Positions 8,967-17,448 of a stretch of DNA of 17,448 bases are shown here, one piece after another; the first letter of the stretch is position 1; every line of letters starts with the position of its first letter. The DNA is taken from assembly GCA_900404475.1 (NCBI GenBank), contig OUQQ01000441.1, forward strand, positions 1-17,448, written 5' to 3'. The DNA is from Spongospora subterranea (Eukaryota > Endomyxa > Phytomyxea > Plasmodiophorida > Plasmodiophoridae). The position numbers were made by a program, and so were the translations under genes. The notes beneath the pieces were generated by a model. It made no database searches, was not told the DNA's origin, and saw only the letters and a program-made list of their open reading frames with translations.

Positions 8967-10790
8967 ATGGCAACCAATGTTAACGTTGAGGAGTCGCCGA
9001 TCCGAATTCACCCGGAGGTTGAACGTAAGAATCTCGAAGAACTGAATGGCCGCTTGCAGCAATATATCATGAAGCAGCGAGCAAAAGATGCTAGTCGCGA
9101 AGCTTTCGAAAAGGACGTGGTCGCAATTCAGCAACAGGCTAGGGTTGCCATCCATGCCAATGTATTTTGCAAGTGTAATTTACTTTGAAACGGGCTGATG
9201 GTTTGCTGCAATTTAGACAAAGAAATATGAGGAGCAGCTTCGCCAAATGCGGCAACAGCGTGATGAGCATGCATCCGCTCGTGAGGAGCTTCAAGTGCGT
9301 GTTGCACGTCAAGAAGCTACCGTCACCCGGTTGAAAGACCAAATCGCTGAGGAGAAGAAATTCCAGTCCGACCTTAACGGTCGCCTTAGTTCGTTATCCT
9401 CACAGCTGGAGGCTGCTAACGCTCAAGTTCAGCGACTTCAGGAACAATTGCGGAAGACTGAGCATAATTTCAAGAGTACCAGCTATCTTTTATTTAAAGC
9501 TTTGGTTGACCGGTTTAACTTCCTTTAGGCGCTGAAAGTGCTGGCCGAGCTGCAGAAGAGCAACTTATCGAAGCACGTGATGCAGCAGACCAATATTCTC
9601 ATGAAGCATCATCACTTCGGGCAAAATTGAAGAGCTTCGAACAAGATATGACGATCAACGCAAAAGCAAGCGAGGCCGAAATTTCTGCTTTGAAAGCCAA
9701 AATAGAGCAACTCAGTGCTCAAGTAACTATTACCGAAGACAGTTGCCGTCAGGAGTTAGTGCTTCACATATACTGAAAACTCTCAATATTCAACAATTCT
9801 TATAGGTTCGCCAGTCAACTCTCTTCGATCGTGGAAGATTATCGAAAGCAATGTAACGACGATAAGGTCAGGAATTGCATCTGCCCATAACTCTCGTCGT
9901 GACAATGTGCTGTCCAGACCCGCATTACTAGGGAATTAAAATCCCATTTTGTCCCGAAATTAGCGGAGCTACGTGCTGCTTATGAAGAATCATGTCAACA
10001 TGAATCTGAACTTCGCGAGATCAACGTCACCGTTACTGAACAAGTGAACCAGCTGAAAAAAGATAATCAAACCTTGGCTGAAATGAAGTCTTTGCATGAG
10101 AAACGCATTGCCGAACTTTCCGAGGAGCTTGACACTGAACGCAATGTGACTCATAATGACGCAATTGCTGCAAAAGATAAAGAAATTGAAAAACTTCGCC
10201 ATACATGCCAAAGGCTAGAGACTGATTTTGATGATTTGATGGATGTCAAAATTCAGCTGGCATTAACAATCGAGAAGTACAGGGAGCTTTTATCGGAAGA
10301 AGAGCATCGTCTCGGTTTGGAAACTCCTGGACGAAAACGCAAAAGGTCAAAGCGTTCCCTACCTGCCCCTCAAACCCCAGCCTTAAAACTTTGGGTCAAC
10401 GATGAAGTCGAGAATTGCCTGTTTGTCAAAAATACTTCAGACAAGATTGTTAATTTAAATGGGATGATTCTGCAAAGCGGGTCATTTTCTTTTGATTTTC
10501 CTGACGATGCTTATGTTGGTGGTCAATGTGAAGTTTGTATCTGGATTGGAGAGACTTCAAATTCTTTGGAGGCTTCTTCTGAAGACCGAACTAACATTTC
10601 ATGGGAGGGTGTTAATCCGGAGGATTTGGTCAGTTTATTTTTTATCATCATTTCAGTGAATTTTCTGATGCGTAAACTGTAGACTGCAGCTCCAATGCAA
10701 TTAATTGATCAAAATGGAACTGTAATTGACCAATTCGAAGTGGAGACGATTAGCGCAGGTGATGACAAAAATGCTTGTCTTTTGATGTGA
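8967..10790 (+). CDS. Nuclear lamin with CaaX box, 519 aa
   Basis: Lamins are intermediate-filament proteins of the nuclear envelope. My six-exon model is 8967-9161, 9217-9475, 9529-9754, 9806-9866, 9918-10628 and 10683-10790, with introns of 55, 53, 51, 51 and 54 nt; all phases match. A short head with an SP site (EESPIR, residues 9-13) leads to coil 1A (ERKNLEELNGRLQQYIMKQR). A heptad-rich rod runs to about 379 and ends in the conserved motif IEKYRELLSEEEHRL. A TP site and basic nuclear localisation signal follow (TPGRKRKRSKR). The lamin-tail domain covers about 402-500 (LKLWVNDEVENCLFVKNTSD, then the strand VCIWIGE and WEGVNPEDL). The protein ends CLLM, a CaaX box whose Met favours farnesylation. 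The rod of about 355 residues matches nuclear lamins. Dictyostelium NE81 also has this architecture, so the gene is not proof of an animal. Confidence 0.93.
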
Positions 10791-10824
10791 TAACTAAGCA
10801 TACAACTTATATTTTGGCATCATT

Positions 10825-10830
10825 AATAAA
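10825..10830 (+). terminator. Poly(A) signal AATAAA of the lamin gene
   Basis: AATAAA lies 35 bp after the lamin stop codon in AT-rich sequence, at the expected place for a polyadenylation signal. Use is inferred, not shown. Confidence 0.5.
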
Positions 10831-10915
10831 CATAACAGTAATTCGTTCGTAAGCTGTACCCAGCAATCTCTATACAATAGATTCGCATATCACTGCAACG
10901 TCCATTCTTGAGGCA

Positions 10916-11949
10916 ATGCCTCGCAATAAAAGTGGGCTTGATTATTCACTTGATGATTTAACCTGTTTGGAGTCAGGTGAACCTGGTTCTTCAAATTTTT
11001 CGGTACCAAGGCTCTTTCATAACCGCAGACTTTCTGCAACTGGCCTGCTGCTTACCGTTAGTCGTTGATTGTAATTTGGTTTTGAGGTTTACTCTACATT
11101 AGGATGGACAAGATGGCCCATATGCTATACCTAATCCACTTGATACCGCGAAATTAACAGAACCCCCTATTGTGAAACATTTTAGAAGAGGGAGCTGCAG
11201 GTTGGTTTATATGTTTCTTTTGATACATTATGGCAATAATGGTGCACGTACAGCGCCTTTGTTTCAGTTGATGAGCTCAAAAACGAATCAGTCAACACTT
11301 TACAGGTGGCCGAAGACCTATCAAAAGTGCTGCCTAGAACAGCAGTGATTCTTCAAGAGCGCCTAGCAGGTGAGAAATGTATACTTGATCACTGATATTA
11401 ATCCCATAGCAACAACTAGATTTACGAACACGGATCAGAGAGAATAAATTCGGTAAACAAAGCCGAAGTTTGGCCAGGCATCTTCAGCGTATGTATTTAG
11501 AGAAGGTTCCGCTGATGTATCAAAGTTTCCGATCATGCTCTTGAATAGGTATCTCAAACAGCCTGTCCGAAACGGTAACTTTACTTCGTCAGGAACTACA
11601 GAAAGCGTCCGGCACCGAAGGGGACGCCGCCATCGTTCTCAATCATGCCGCATCTGTTGATGAGACACTGTCAACAATTCTCAACTCGCTTTACACTGTA
11701 CATCTGGAAATCTGATGCTGGAGACCGGTTTTGATGAGATTTTTTCTGGCATAGTTGGTAGAGCAAGGTGGCAAGCTTGATCAGTTTACCCGTCAGAATT
11801 ATTTTGGATCAAAATGTTCGCTGATGAGCAAGAGCAACCTGTTGAAGGTTCACATTTACCTGACACACGCTCTGGATGCGTTCGACGACGCCTCGCGCGT
11901 CGTGTCTCACTGTATCGCTCCATGGACACAATCCGATGGGTCTAGCTAA
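10916..11949 (+). CDS. Unidentified 255-aa helical protein, six exons
   Basis: The exons are 10916-11056, 11103-11200, 11254-11369, 11420-11488, 11549-11697 and 11755-11949, with introns of 46, 53, 50, 60 and 57 nt. Every junction keeps one frame, which strongly supports a real gene. The N-terminal 75 residues are disordered-looking (MPRNKSGLDYSLDDLTCLES). From SVDELKNESVNTLQVAEDLS onward the protein is predicted by eye to be almost all helical: VILQERLADLRTRIRENKFG, then LARHLQRISNSLSETVTLLR, then SVDETLSTILNSLYTLVEQ. This is the style of small trafficking-complex subunits (BLOC-1/BORC) or kinetochore subunits, but I cannot match it to one. No signal peptide or membrane segment is seen. Its ATG is 125 bp after the lamin stop on the same strand. 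Confidence 0.65.
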
Positions 11950-11961
11950 CCAATCCCCCAT

Positions 11962-12765
11962 TTACACGTAATCGCGAACTTCAATGACTCCCCATTCTAC
12001 TTCAAAGTACAAAACTGTTTTAAACACTCTCACTATCGGGGCAGTTTGTTGGGAGGAGGCTGCTCCAATCCACACGTTACCACGTTAGCAACATGGGCGA
12101 ATTGTAACACCATTTCCGACTGGAGTGGTGGTGGCGTCTCCTGAGGGTTCCGCATCACTAACATAAGTACATGACCGCAATAGATCATATTCCACAAAGT
12201 CATATTCAGATCGTGTTCATTTTCGTACCGTTCGGTGAAAAGCACCGTCAACGTCCATGCCTGGGCCGTCCCCGATATCGGGTCTATGTAAATGTGGTTA
12301 CTGCGTACAAGGATGCCTGATCTCCATGTTGCACCCGGGGCAAAATTTCAAGTCTGCTATACCGGGGTCTGTTGTTAGCTTGAACCAACTGTGGTTGCTT
12401 TTTAGAGGCAGTCAAACCGTAGAAAACAATGGTCGCAGAATTCAGACGTGGGGTGTTAAAGTGGTATATTGCTATGCAATTGTCGCTATGAGAGATTTTC
12501 ATGGATCTGAGTAGATCATTGAGCACGTTGACCTTTGTTCGGGAATTGTTTCGGGGTGTATGGAGGTAGGATTGTCTGTTCACTGGATATATGTTCCCAA
12601 TGTGGATTGGGAGTCCAGGCAATGGACGTTCCATCAACACATCACTCACAAGTACTGACCCATTGGGATGGGGAAATTATTGATGGGCGCAATGCCTCGT
12701 TTATTACCCGGAAGTGGGGCAGTTCGTATGATTCGGATTGTCAGTGTCGTCATTGTTGTTTTCAT
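11962..12765 (-). CDS. Unidentified protein, about 175 aa, five exons
   Basis: My preferred exons are 12765-12650, 12582-12533, 12471-12418, 12316-12076 and 12028-11962. The introns are 67 (GTGAGT donor), 61, 101 and 47 nt. The 3' half is best supported: GILVRSNHIYIDPISGTAQA, then WTLTVLFTERYENEHDLNMT, and the last exon VFKTVLYFEVEWGVIEVRDY. Alternation of hydrophobic residues suggests beta strands. The third intron is ambiguous: a 49-nt intron, an extra exon and a 25-nt intron would also keep frame. The 5' part (MKTTMTTLTIRIIRTAPLPG) is weaker and overlaps a plus-strand ORF. The stop codon is 12 bp from the stop of the preceding plus-strand gene, so the two converge closely. No family is recognised. 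Confidence 0.5.
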
Positions 12766-13228
12766 TGGTCGTTCAGTTCTGGCATTAGTTAGTCATTGGG
12801 AGAAGTTTTCCTCGTTCTCTGGAGAATTGCCCCGATTGGCATCAGCATCTGTGGAATATGAGAACGAAGGACCGAGCAACTCCCTAATCGATCAGATAAA
12901 GCGGTCTCGCGAAGATTTATGGGGGTATTTGGCTCGGTCTCGTTTCATATATATGAGATGGAAAGAGACGAACTTCGTGAATCTGACCGCCACCGATTGT
13001 GGATTAACAATGTACGTGATACCCATTATCCTAACCAAATGCTACGGCCCTGACATCGACCTGACATTCAGTGACGGTTTTTATTATATTGTGTTTGATC
13101 GGACCTCAGGACAAATTGATGGTTTTTATTGCGATCCGAATTCCAATCCGTTTCAGAAACTGCAGCTGCGTCCTGTCCCATCTTGTTCTAGAAGAGGGCA
13201 TTGTCAATCGTCATACTCCTTCACATAA
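12728..13228 (+). CDS. Putative secreted protein, 166 aa
   Basis: The ATG at 12728 opens a typical signal peptide: a positive start, then IVSVVIVVFIG, then SVLA as a likely cleavage site near residue 19. The mature part has an NLT glycosylation site, three Cys in the middle (DCGLTM, TKCYG, FYCDPNS) and two near the end, suiting an extracellular or lumenal protein. A strand-rich segment, IDLTFSDGFYYIVFDRTSGQ, precedes the third Cys. No family is recognised. The frame is open upstream to an ATG at 12668, but the signal peptide makes 12728 the better start. Its 5' end is antisense to the first exon of the minus-strand gene 11962-12765, so both starts cannot be certain. A missed 3' intron is possible because the last 20 residues look less protein-like. 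Confidence 0.5.
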   Translation: MIRIVSVVIVVFIGRSVLALVSHWEKFSSFSGELPRLASASVEYENEGPSNSLIDQIKRSREDLWGYLARSRFIYMRWKETNFVNLTATDCGLTMYVIPIILTKCYGPDIDLTFSDGFYYIVFDRTSGQIDGFYCDPNSNPFQKLQLRPVPSCSRRGHCQSSYSFT

Positions 13229-13523
13229 AAATGGCACTTTTTTTTTCACGGGCACCATAAATGCATACTGCCGAATGAATTTGGACATGTATTAACAAAA
13301 TGGTTATGCTGAAGCGGATCAGTATGTTCAAGTGGGTGGGTGTATTAACGCCCAAAACGAGATTGCCCAGGATTATCAGCCCCCTTGGCCAATGAACGGG
13401 AGGAACTCTATATCATGAGGTGATTATGGTATCCCAATTCTGTCCATGAAAGGTCAATTCCGATGACTATAATTCCGACCACTATCTCCGAACAATCTTC
13501 TGGAGGACGTGCCAGAGCCAGTA
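13229..13523. other. Intergenic region upstream of the MYST gene
   Basis: No gene is seen. An ATG at 13463 opens MTIIPTTISEQSSGGRARAS, which could be the true N-terminus of the MYST protein if a 61-nt intron (13555-13615) is removed; see that entry. Confidence 0.4.
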
Positions 13524-15034
<1,511 letters not shown>

Positions 15035-15103
15035 GTCTCAAGTGTTTATCTCCCCCTAATAATATCTCTATTATGAATGCGTTAATCTATACAGAAATTC
15101 GCA

Positions 15104-15226
15104 TTATTTGCCCTTTAATCTGCCACTAGCATTCCTTGAACGTCGTTTCTTGACGCACAATACTTCAGATTTGTTTGCTAAAGGATTTGCAGGCCTCGCC
15201 AGCATTGTTGCCTCGAAATATTGGAC
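15104..15226 (-). CDS. Possible 3'-terminal exon converging on the MYST gene
   Basis: A minus-strand frame runs from a candidate acceptor (ACCGCAG at 15233-15227) to TAA at 15106-15104. It reads VQYFEATMLARPANP and ends in a basic tail KKRRSRNASGRLKGK that could be nuclear. Upstream exons were not found, and the next 150 bp on this strand have stops in all frames. Low confidence. Confidence 0.25.
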   Translation of the reverse strand, partial: VQYFEATMLARPANPLANKSEVLCVKKRRSRNASGRLKGK

Positions 15227-15399
15227 CTGCGGTTTGAAAACTCAATGAAAGAGCGTGGTTTGACGAAAACGGCACCCGATGCCTCATTCGTTACCAATAT
15301 ACGAACATGTTAGACCTATTCCAGTGGTGTACCTAACGTAATCTCGAGTTGTTATGCACAGAGGGACGGTGTCAAGTCATTTTCAACGTATCGTATCGT
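15227..15399. other. Short noncoding stretch before the pseudogene
   Basis: No frame or repeat is supported. Weak similarity to the lipid-kinase gene may extend left to about 15370. Confidence 0.4.
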
Positions 15400-15695
15400 T
15401 ATGTGAAACGTGACGCGCGACGGTCGATTCTATACGATGTCGAACGGGAAAACGGTCATAGTAGCTGTGGCAACCTTCACAGCTTGTTCAATAGCCTGGA
15501 AAGTTGATTTGAGGTCATTCATTTCCAAATCTATATGAAAGATTCAGTCGCTGGTGCGTTAACAGCAAGCTTGAGCGAATTGGTTTGATATCCCCTAGAG
15601 TCGATGAAAATCTGACACTTCCGCTTACATCAGATCTTGGCTCGATCTGCACTCAGAAAGCTGCTCCTTGTGAAAAATTTCCTATTGTCAGGATC
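15400..15695 (+). pseudogene. Inverted, broken copy of the DGK1-like lipid kinase 3' half
   Basis: Read on plus, this segment matches the minus-strand coding sequence of the gene at 16172-16938 base by base over about 290 bp, from its GTWLASG region to just past its stop. Shared blocks include SNGKTVI (15440-15463), TACSI, AGAL-ASLSEL (15550-15585), DENL--PLTS (15603-15635) and the final AGAAAGCTGCTCC. By eye roughly three quarters of bases agree. The copy carries an in-frame stop (TGA after ISKSI, near 15535), another after ASLSELV and at least two frame changes, so it cannot make the enzyme. It includes neither the N-terminal half nor the intron. It lies tail to tail with the intact gene, about 480 bp apart. 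Confidence 0.88.
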
Positions 15696-16171
15696 AATCA
15701 GGCGTCTTTTCAGCGCCTGTTTTGGACAGGACAAGGAGGAGGTCGTTTATGGGGGACATGAAAGAATATGCGCAAACACTCGGATGACAATATCTTGTCC
15801 AACGCAGGCTTGACGCAAGGTCTTTACTCACTGCCACAAGCGATCTCATATGTGTCTATTGCGTAGCATGAAACGGGAAACCTTGTCGGCTGCTAGTTTT
15901 GGCCCGATATTTAGGTGTAATTCTCTTGGCAGCAGAACCTTGAGGCAAATAATGGCACCACCTTGCGCTCAGCGATATCACAGATGGTTTGAAATACTAG
16001 AGAGAGCCTTCGGCAGACGATGGATATTTTTATCTATTGGGTTTTCAAGGAAAAAATAATCCAATCTACGCTCGTAACATGGAGATGACAAACGTTTACA
16101 GAACAGCTAAGCCGAGTCAAAAGGCCACAATTCGTCGTTTTCCACGAGATTCATGACAATGTTCAGTTGTA
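15696..16171. other. Spacer between the inverted kinase copy and the intact gene
   Basis: A 69-codon plus-strand frame (15850-16059) is the only long one and shows no recognisable motif. A small imperfect hairpin lies at 15699-15719 (CAGGCG...CGCCTG). I see no gene. Confidence 0.4.
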
Positions 16172-16938
16172 TTATTTCACAGGGAGCAGCCTTCTGAGCG
16201 CCGTCAGAGCCAGAGCTGATGTCAGCGGAATTGCCAAATTATCATCAACTCCAGGGAGCGTGATTAATTCGCTCAAGCTAGCTGCTAATGCCCCAATGAC
16301 CGAATATATCATGTAGGTTTGGGAATGAGTTGACCGTAAATACAATATTCCAGTTATGGAGCAAGCTGTGAAGTTTGCCAATGCTCCTATGACCGTTTTC
16401 CCATTTGAAAACCGAATGGAATCGCCCGACGCGAGCCACGTTCCAAATAAAGATGCAGTTGGATCACCAATCGCTAAGAAGAGAATTGACAAAATCGCAA
16501 TGTCGGCATCGAAGAAAGTAATGGCGATATTCATTCCGATTAAGAAATAAAACGCAGTAGGAAGGGAATCGAACTCCGATGGTCTCAAAAGAAAAGAGAA
16601 CAAGCGATTGAAGCGCGCATTAAATGGAGGCGAAATCAACCGAATTTGATGCAGAACGTAGAACACGATGATGGAGGTGGTAAGCACATAAGTACACAGA
16701 AACGGCGGTATAAAATATTGTCCGACGGCTGCACAGGTTAAGCCTGGGGTCAATATCAATCTATACGATTTACAATCAACATTGAACAATCATTACCGAT
16801 AGTTACATGAAACAGCATTCGTCGCAGATGGAATCGGGACTTGTTACCGAGCCTAGTCGACTTGGTGGCGATTAGAATGGACACGAGCACAACGAAAATA
16901 GGGGCAACCACAGCCCGAACAAGATGGTCCAGATCCAT
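16172..16938 (-). CDS. CTP-dependent lipid kinase, DGK1/SEC59 (dolichol/diacylglycerol kinase) family
   Basis: Members phosphorylate diacylglycerol, dolichol or phytol in the ER membrane, typically using CTP. The exons are 16938-16797 and 16743-16172, with a 53-nt intron (GTAATG...CCCCAG), giving 237 residues. The start is the ATG at 16938, ahead of the first membrane segment (VVAPIFVVLVSILIA). The motif RRMLFHVTIG at 39-48 matches the family's RK-x-FH. The nucleotide signature GDPTASLFG is at 140-148 and NGKTVIGALANF at 161-172. The late signature DDNLAIPLTSAL is at 214-225. Several further hydrophobic segments fit a multi-pass membrane protein. The size and the DDNL-IPL end suit yeast DGK1 (290 aa) and phytol-kinase-like proteins better than the much longer dolichol kinases. 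The substrate cannot be told from sequence. A broken inverted copy of its 3' half lies downstream. Confidence 0.85.
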
Positions 16939-17232
16939 CAACCCCAAGTGCACTTCTACTTATAAAGAAATTATCAAACACGAGGTACTACAGTTGCACC
17001 TTAAATACGGGGAAGCAATCACTCAAATGAAACACAATGTCCGTCAACCGCCGATCTTGTATAAGTCTAATGGCTGTCTCAACCGGCCATGTTCTCCGGC
17101 ACGTCAGAGCGATATTGCTGGAGAACATGTCGTTTGTCACAGTTCGACGGGTTGGCTAACGTTGTTTGCACTTGTGGGCCGCTCTTATCGGCGTTTATAC
17201 TTTCAACTATAATTCTCATCTCGAATAATGTT
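16939..17232. other. Upstream region of the lipid kinase gene
   Basis: No gene is established. A minus-strand ATG frame from 17129 (MFSSNIALTCRRTWPVETAI, 46 aa) is protein-like but starts inside a hairpin and has no recognised family. The plus-strand frame through this area is partly antisense to the kinase first exon and is ignored. Confidence 0.4.
17088..17129. repeat. Inverted repeat with 13-bp arms
   Basis: CATGTTCTCCGGC (17088-17100) and GCTGGAGAACATG (17117-17129) are reverse complements with one mismatch and are separated by 16 bases. The outer 10 bp are perfect. It could form a stem-loop in RNA or be a protein-binding dyad. Confidence 0.7.
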
Positions 17233-17448
17233 TTATGTGCTTAGTTTTGGAGATATTGTGATTTTTTTGTTAACAATTTTTTTGTGAAGTACGGTAAACA
17301 GAATGCGAAGGACGAGAGAGCGATCGTCGCCAGGAACGAGCAGAATACCGTTCTGGTCAACAAGAAATCCGCGATCGTCTCGCTGGAAAATACGGCCACC
17401 TTCCTCAACCTGAGCAACGGTTGAGAAGTATCTATTTTGCGATTCGGC
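17233..17448 (-). CDS. Partial frame at the window edge, possibly retroelement-derived
   Basis: The minus-strand frame is open from the window edge for 71 codons to TAA at 17235-17233. It reads NRYFSTVAQVEEGGRIF, then RDDRGFLVDQNGILLVPGDD and RSLVLRILFTVLHKK. The run GFLVDQNGILLVPGDD-x-SLVLRIL-x-x-x-H resembles the segment just before the integrase zinc finger of Ty3/gypsy-type polyproteins (a 'GLL...VP...LR..IL...H' pattern), but the expected continuation is missing after LHKK. A GTACTT donor after FT could instead make this an ordinary exon. The plus strand is also open here (17284-17424), so the strand is not certain. Confidence 0.35.
   Translation of the reverse strand, partial: AESQNRYFSTVAQVEEGGRIFQRDDRGFLVDQNGILLVPGDDRSLVLRILFTVLHKKIVNKKITISPKLST

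Noticed and set aside
15699..15719. Resemblance to the histone mRNA 3' stem-loop
   Set aside because: The stem needs a bulged base, and no histone coding sequence lies upstream; the preceding DNA is the kinase pseudogene.
15150..15960. Weak inverted similarity between minus 15150-15230 and plus 15880-15960 (both can read GPIFR-x-N)
   Set aside because: Only about 45 bp with near-random identity, and its centre differs from that of the kinase inverted repeat; likely chance.
16841..17212. 123-codon plus-strand frame
   Set aside because: Its first third is antisense to the lipid kinase first exon, it has no ATG at its start and no recognisable motif.

Overview
The window is nuclear DNA from a eukaryote with compact genes on both strands. 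The evidence is split reading frames joined by GT...AG introns of about 31 to 71 nt, no bacterial operons or ribosome-binding sites, and standard eukaryotic proteins: ribosomal protein eL39, Ada3, a MYST acetyltransferase, a CHY/RING ubiquitin ligase and a DGK1/dolichol-kinase-family enzyme. A nuclear lamin with a C-terminal CaaX box points to an animal or a unicellular relative of animals or fungi. The eL39 sequence (PSQK..., ...RRTKLNL) looks somewhat fungus-like. I suggest an opisthokont, perhaps an early-branching lineage, but cannot settle it. All splice models are mine, made by eye from reading frame and GT/AG signals; no transcript data were available.

Left part (1-5500). A minus-strand series holds eL39 (188-478, first exon only the ATG), a CS-domain co-chaperone-like protein (857-1489) and an unidentified 132-residue protein (1825-2296). 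A possible small plus-strand gene (2342-2515) starts 45 bp from the last of these. A 73-bp tandem repeat (2584-2875) follows, then a gene-poor stretch, then a plus-strand RCHY1/PIRH2-type E3 ligase (3815-4899).

Middle (5500-12000). Ada3 is on the minus strand in six exons (6184-7999). After a stretch with only weak gene candidates comes the lamin gene on plus in six exons (8967-10790). Directly downstream on the same strand lies an unidentified coiled-coil-like protein in six exons (10916-11949).

Right part (11960-17448). An unidentified minus-strand gene (11962-12765) meets a plus-strand gene for a putative secreted protein (12728-13228) head to head, with overlapping 5' ends. A five-exon Tip60/Esa1-type MYST acetyltransferase follows on plus (13524-15034). 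A CTP-dependent lipid kinase of the DGK1/SEC59 family lies on minus (16172-16938), and a broken, inverted copy of its 3' half lies on plus (about 15400-15695). A partial minus-strand frame that may be retroelement debris runs off the right edge.

The identified genes are mostly housekeeping. Ada3 (SAGA/ADA acetyltransferase module), the MYST enzyme (NuA4-type) and lamin are all nuclear or chromatin proteins, but nothing suggests they form an operon-like unit. The best candidates for new biology are the lamin in a short-intron genome, the two unidentified multi-exon genes beside it, the inverted pseudogene that could give antisense RNA to its parent, and the paired palindromes upstream of eL39.
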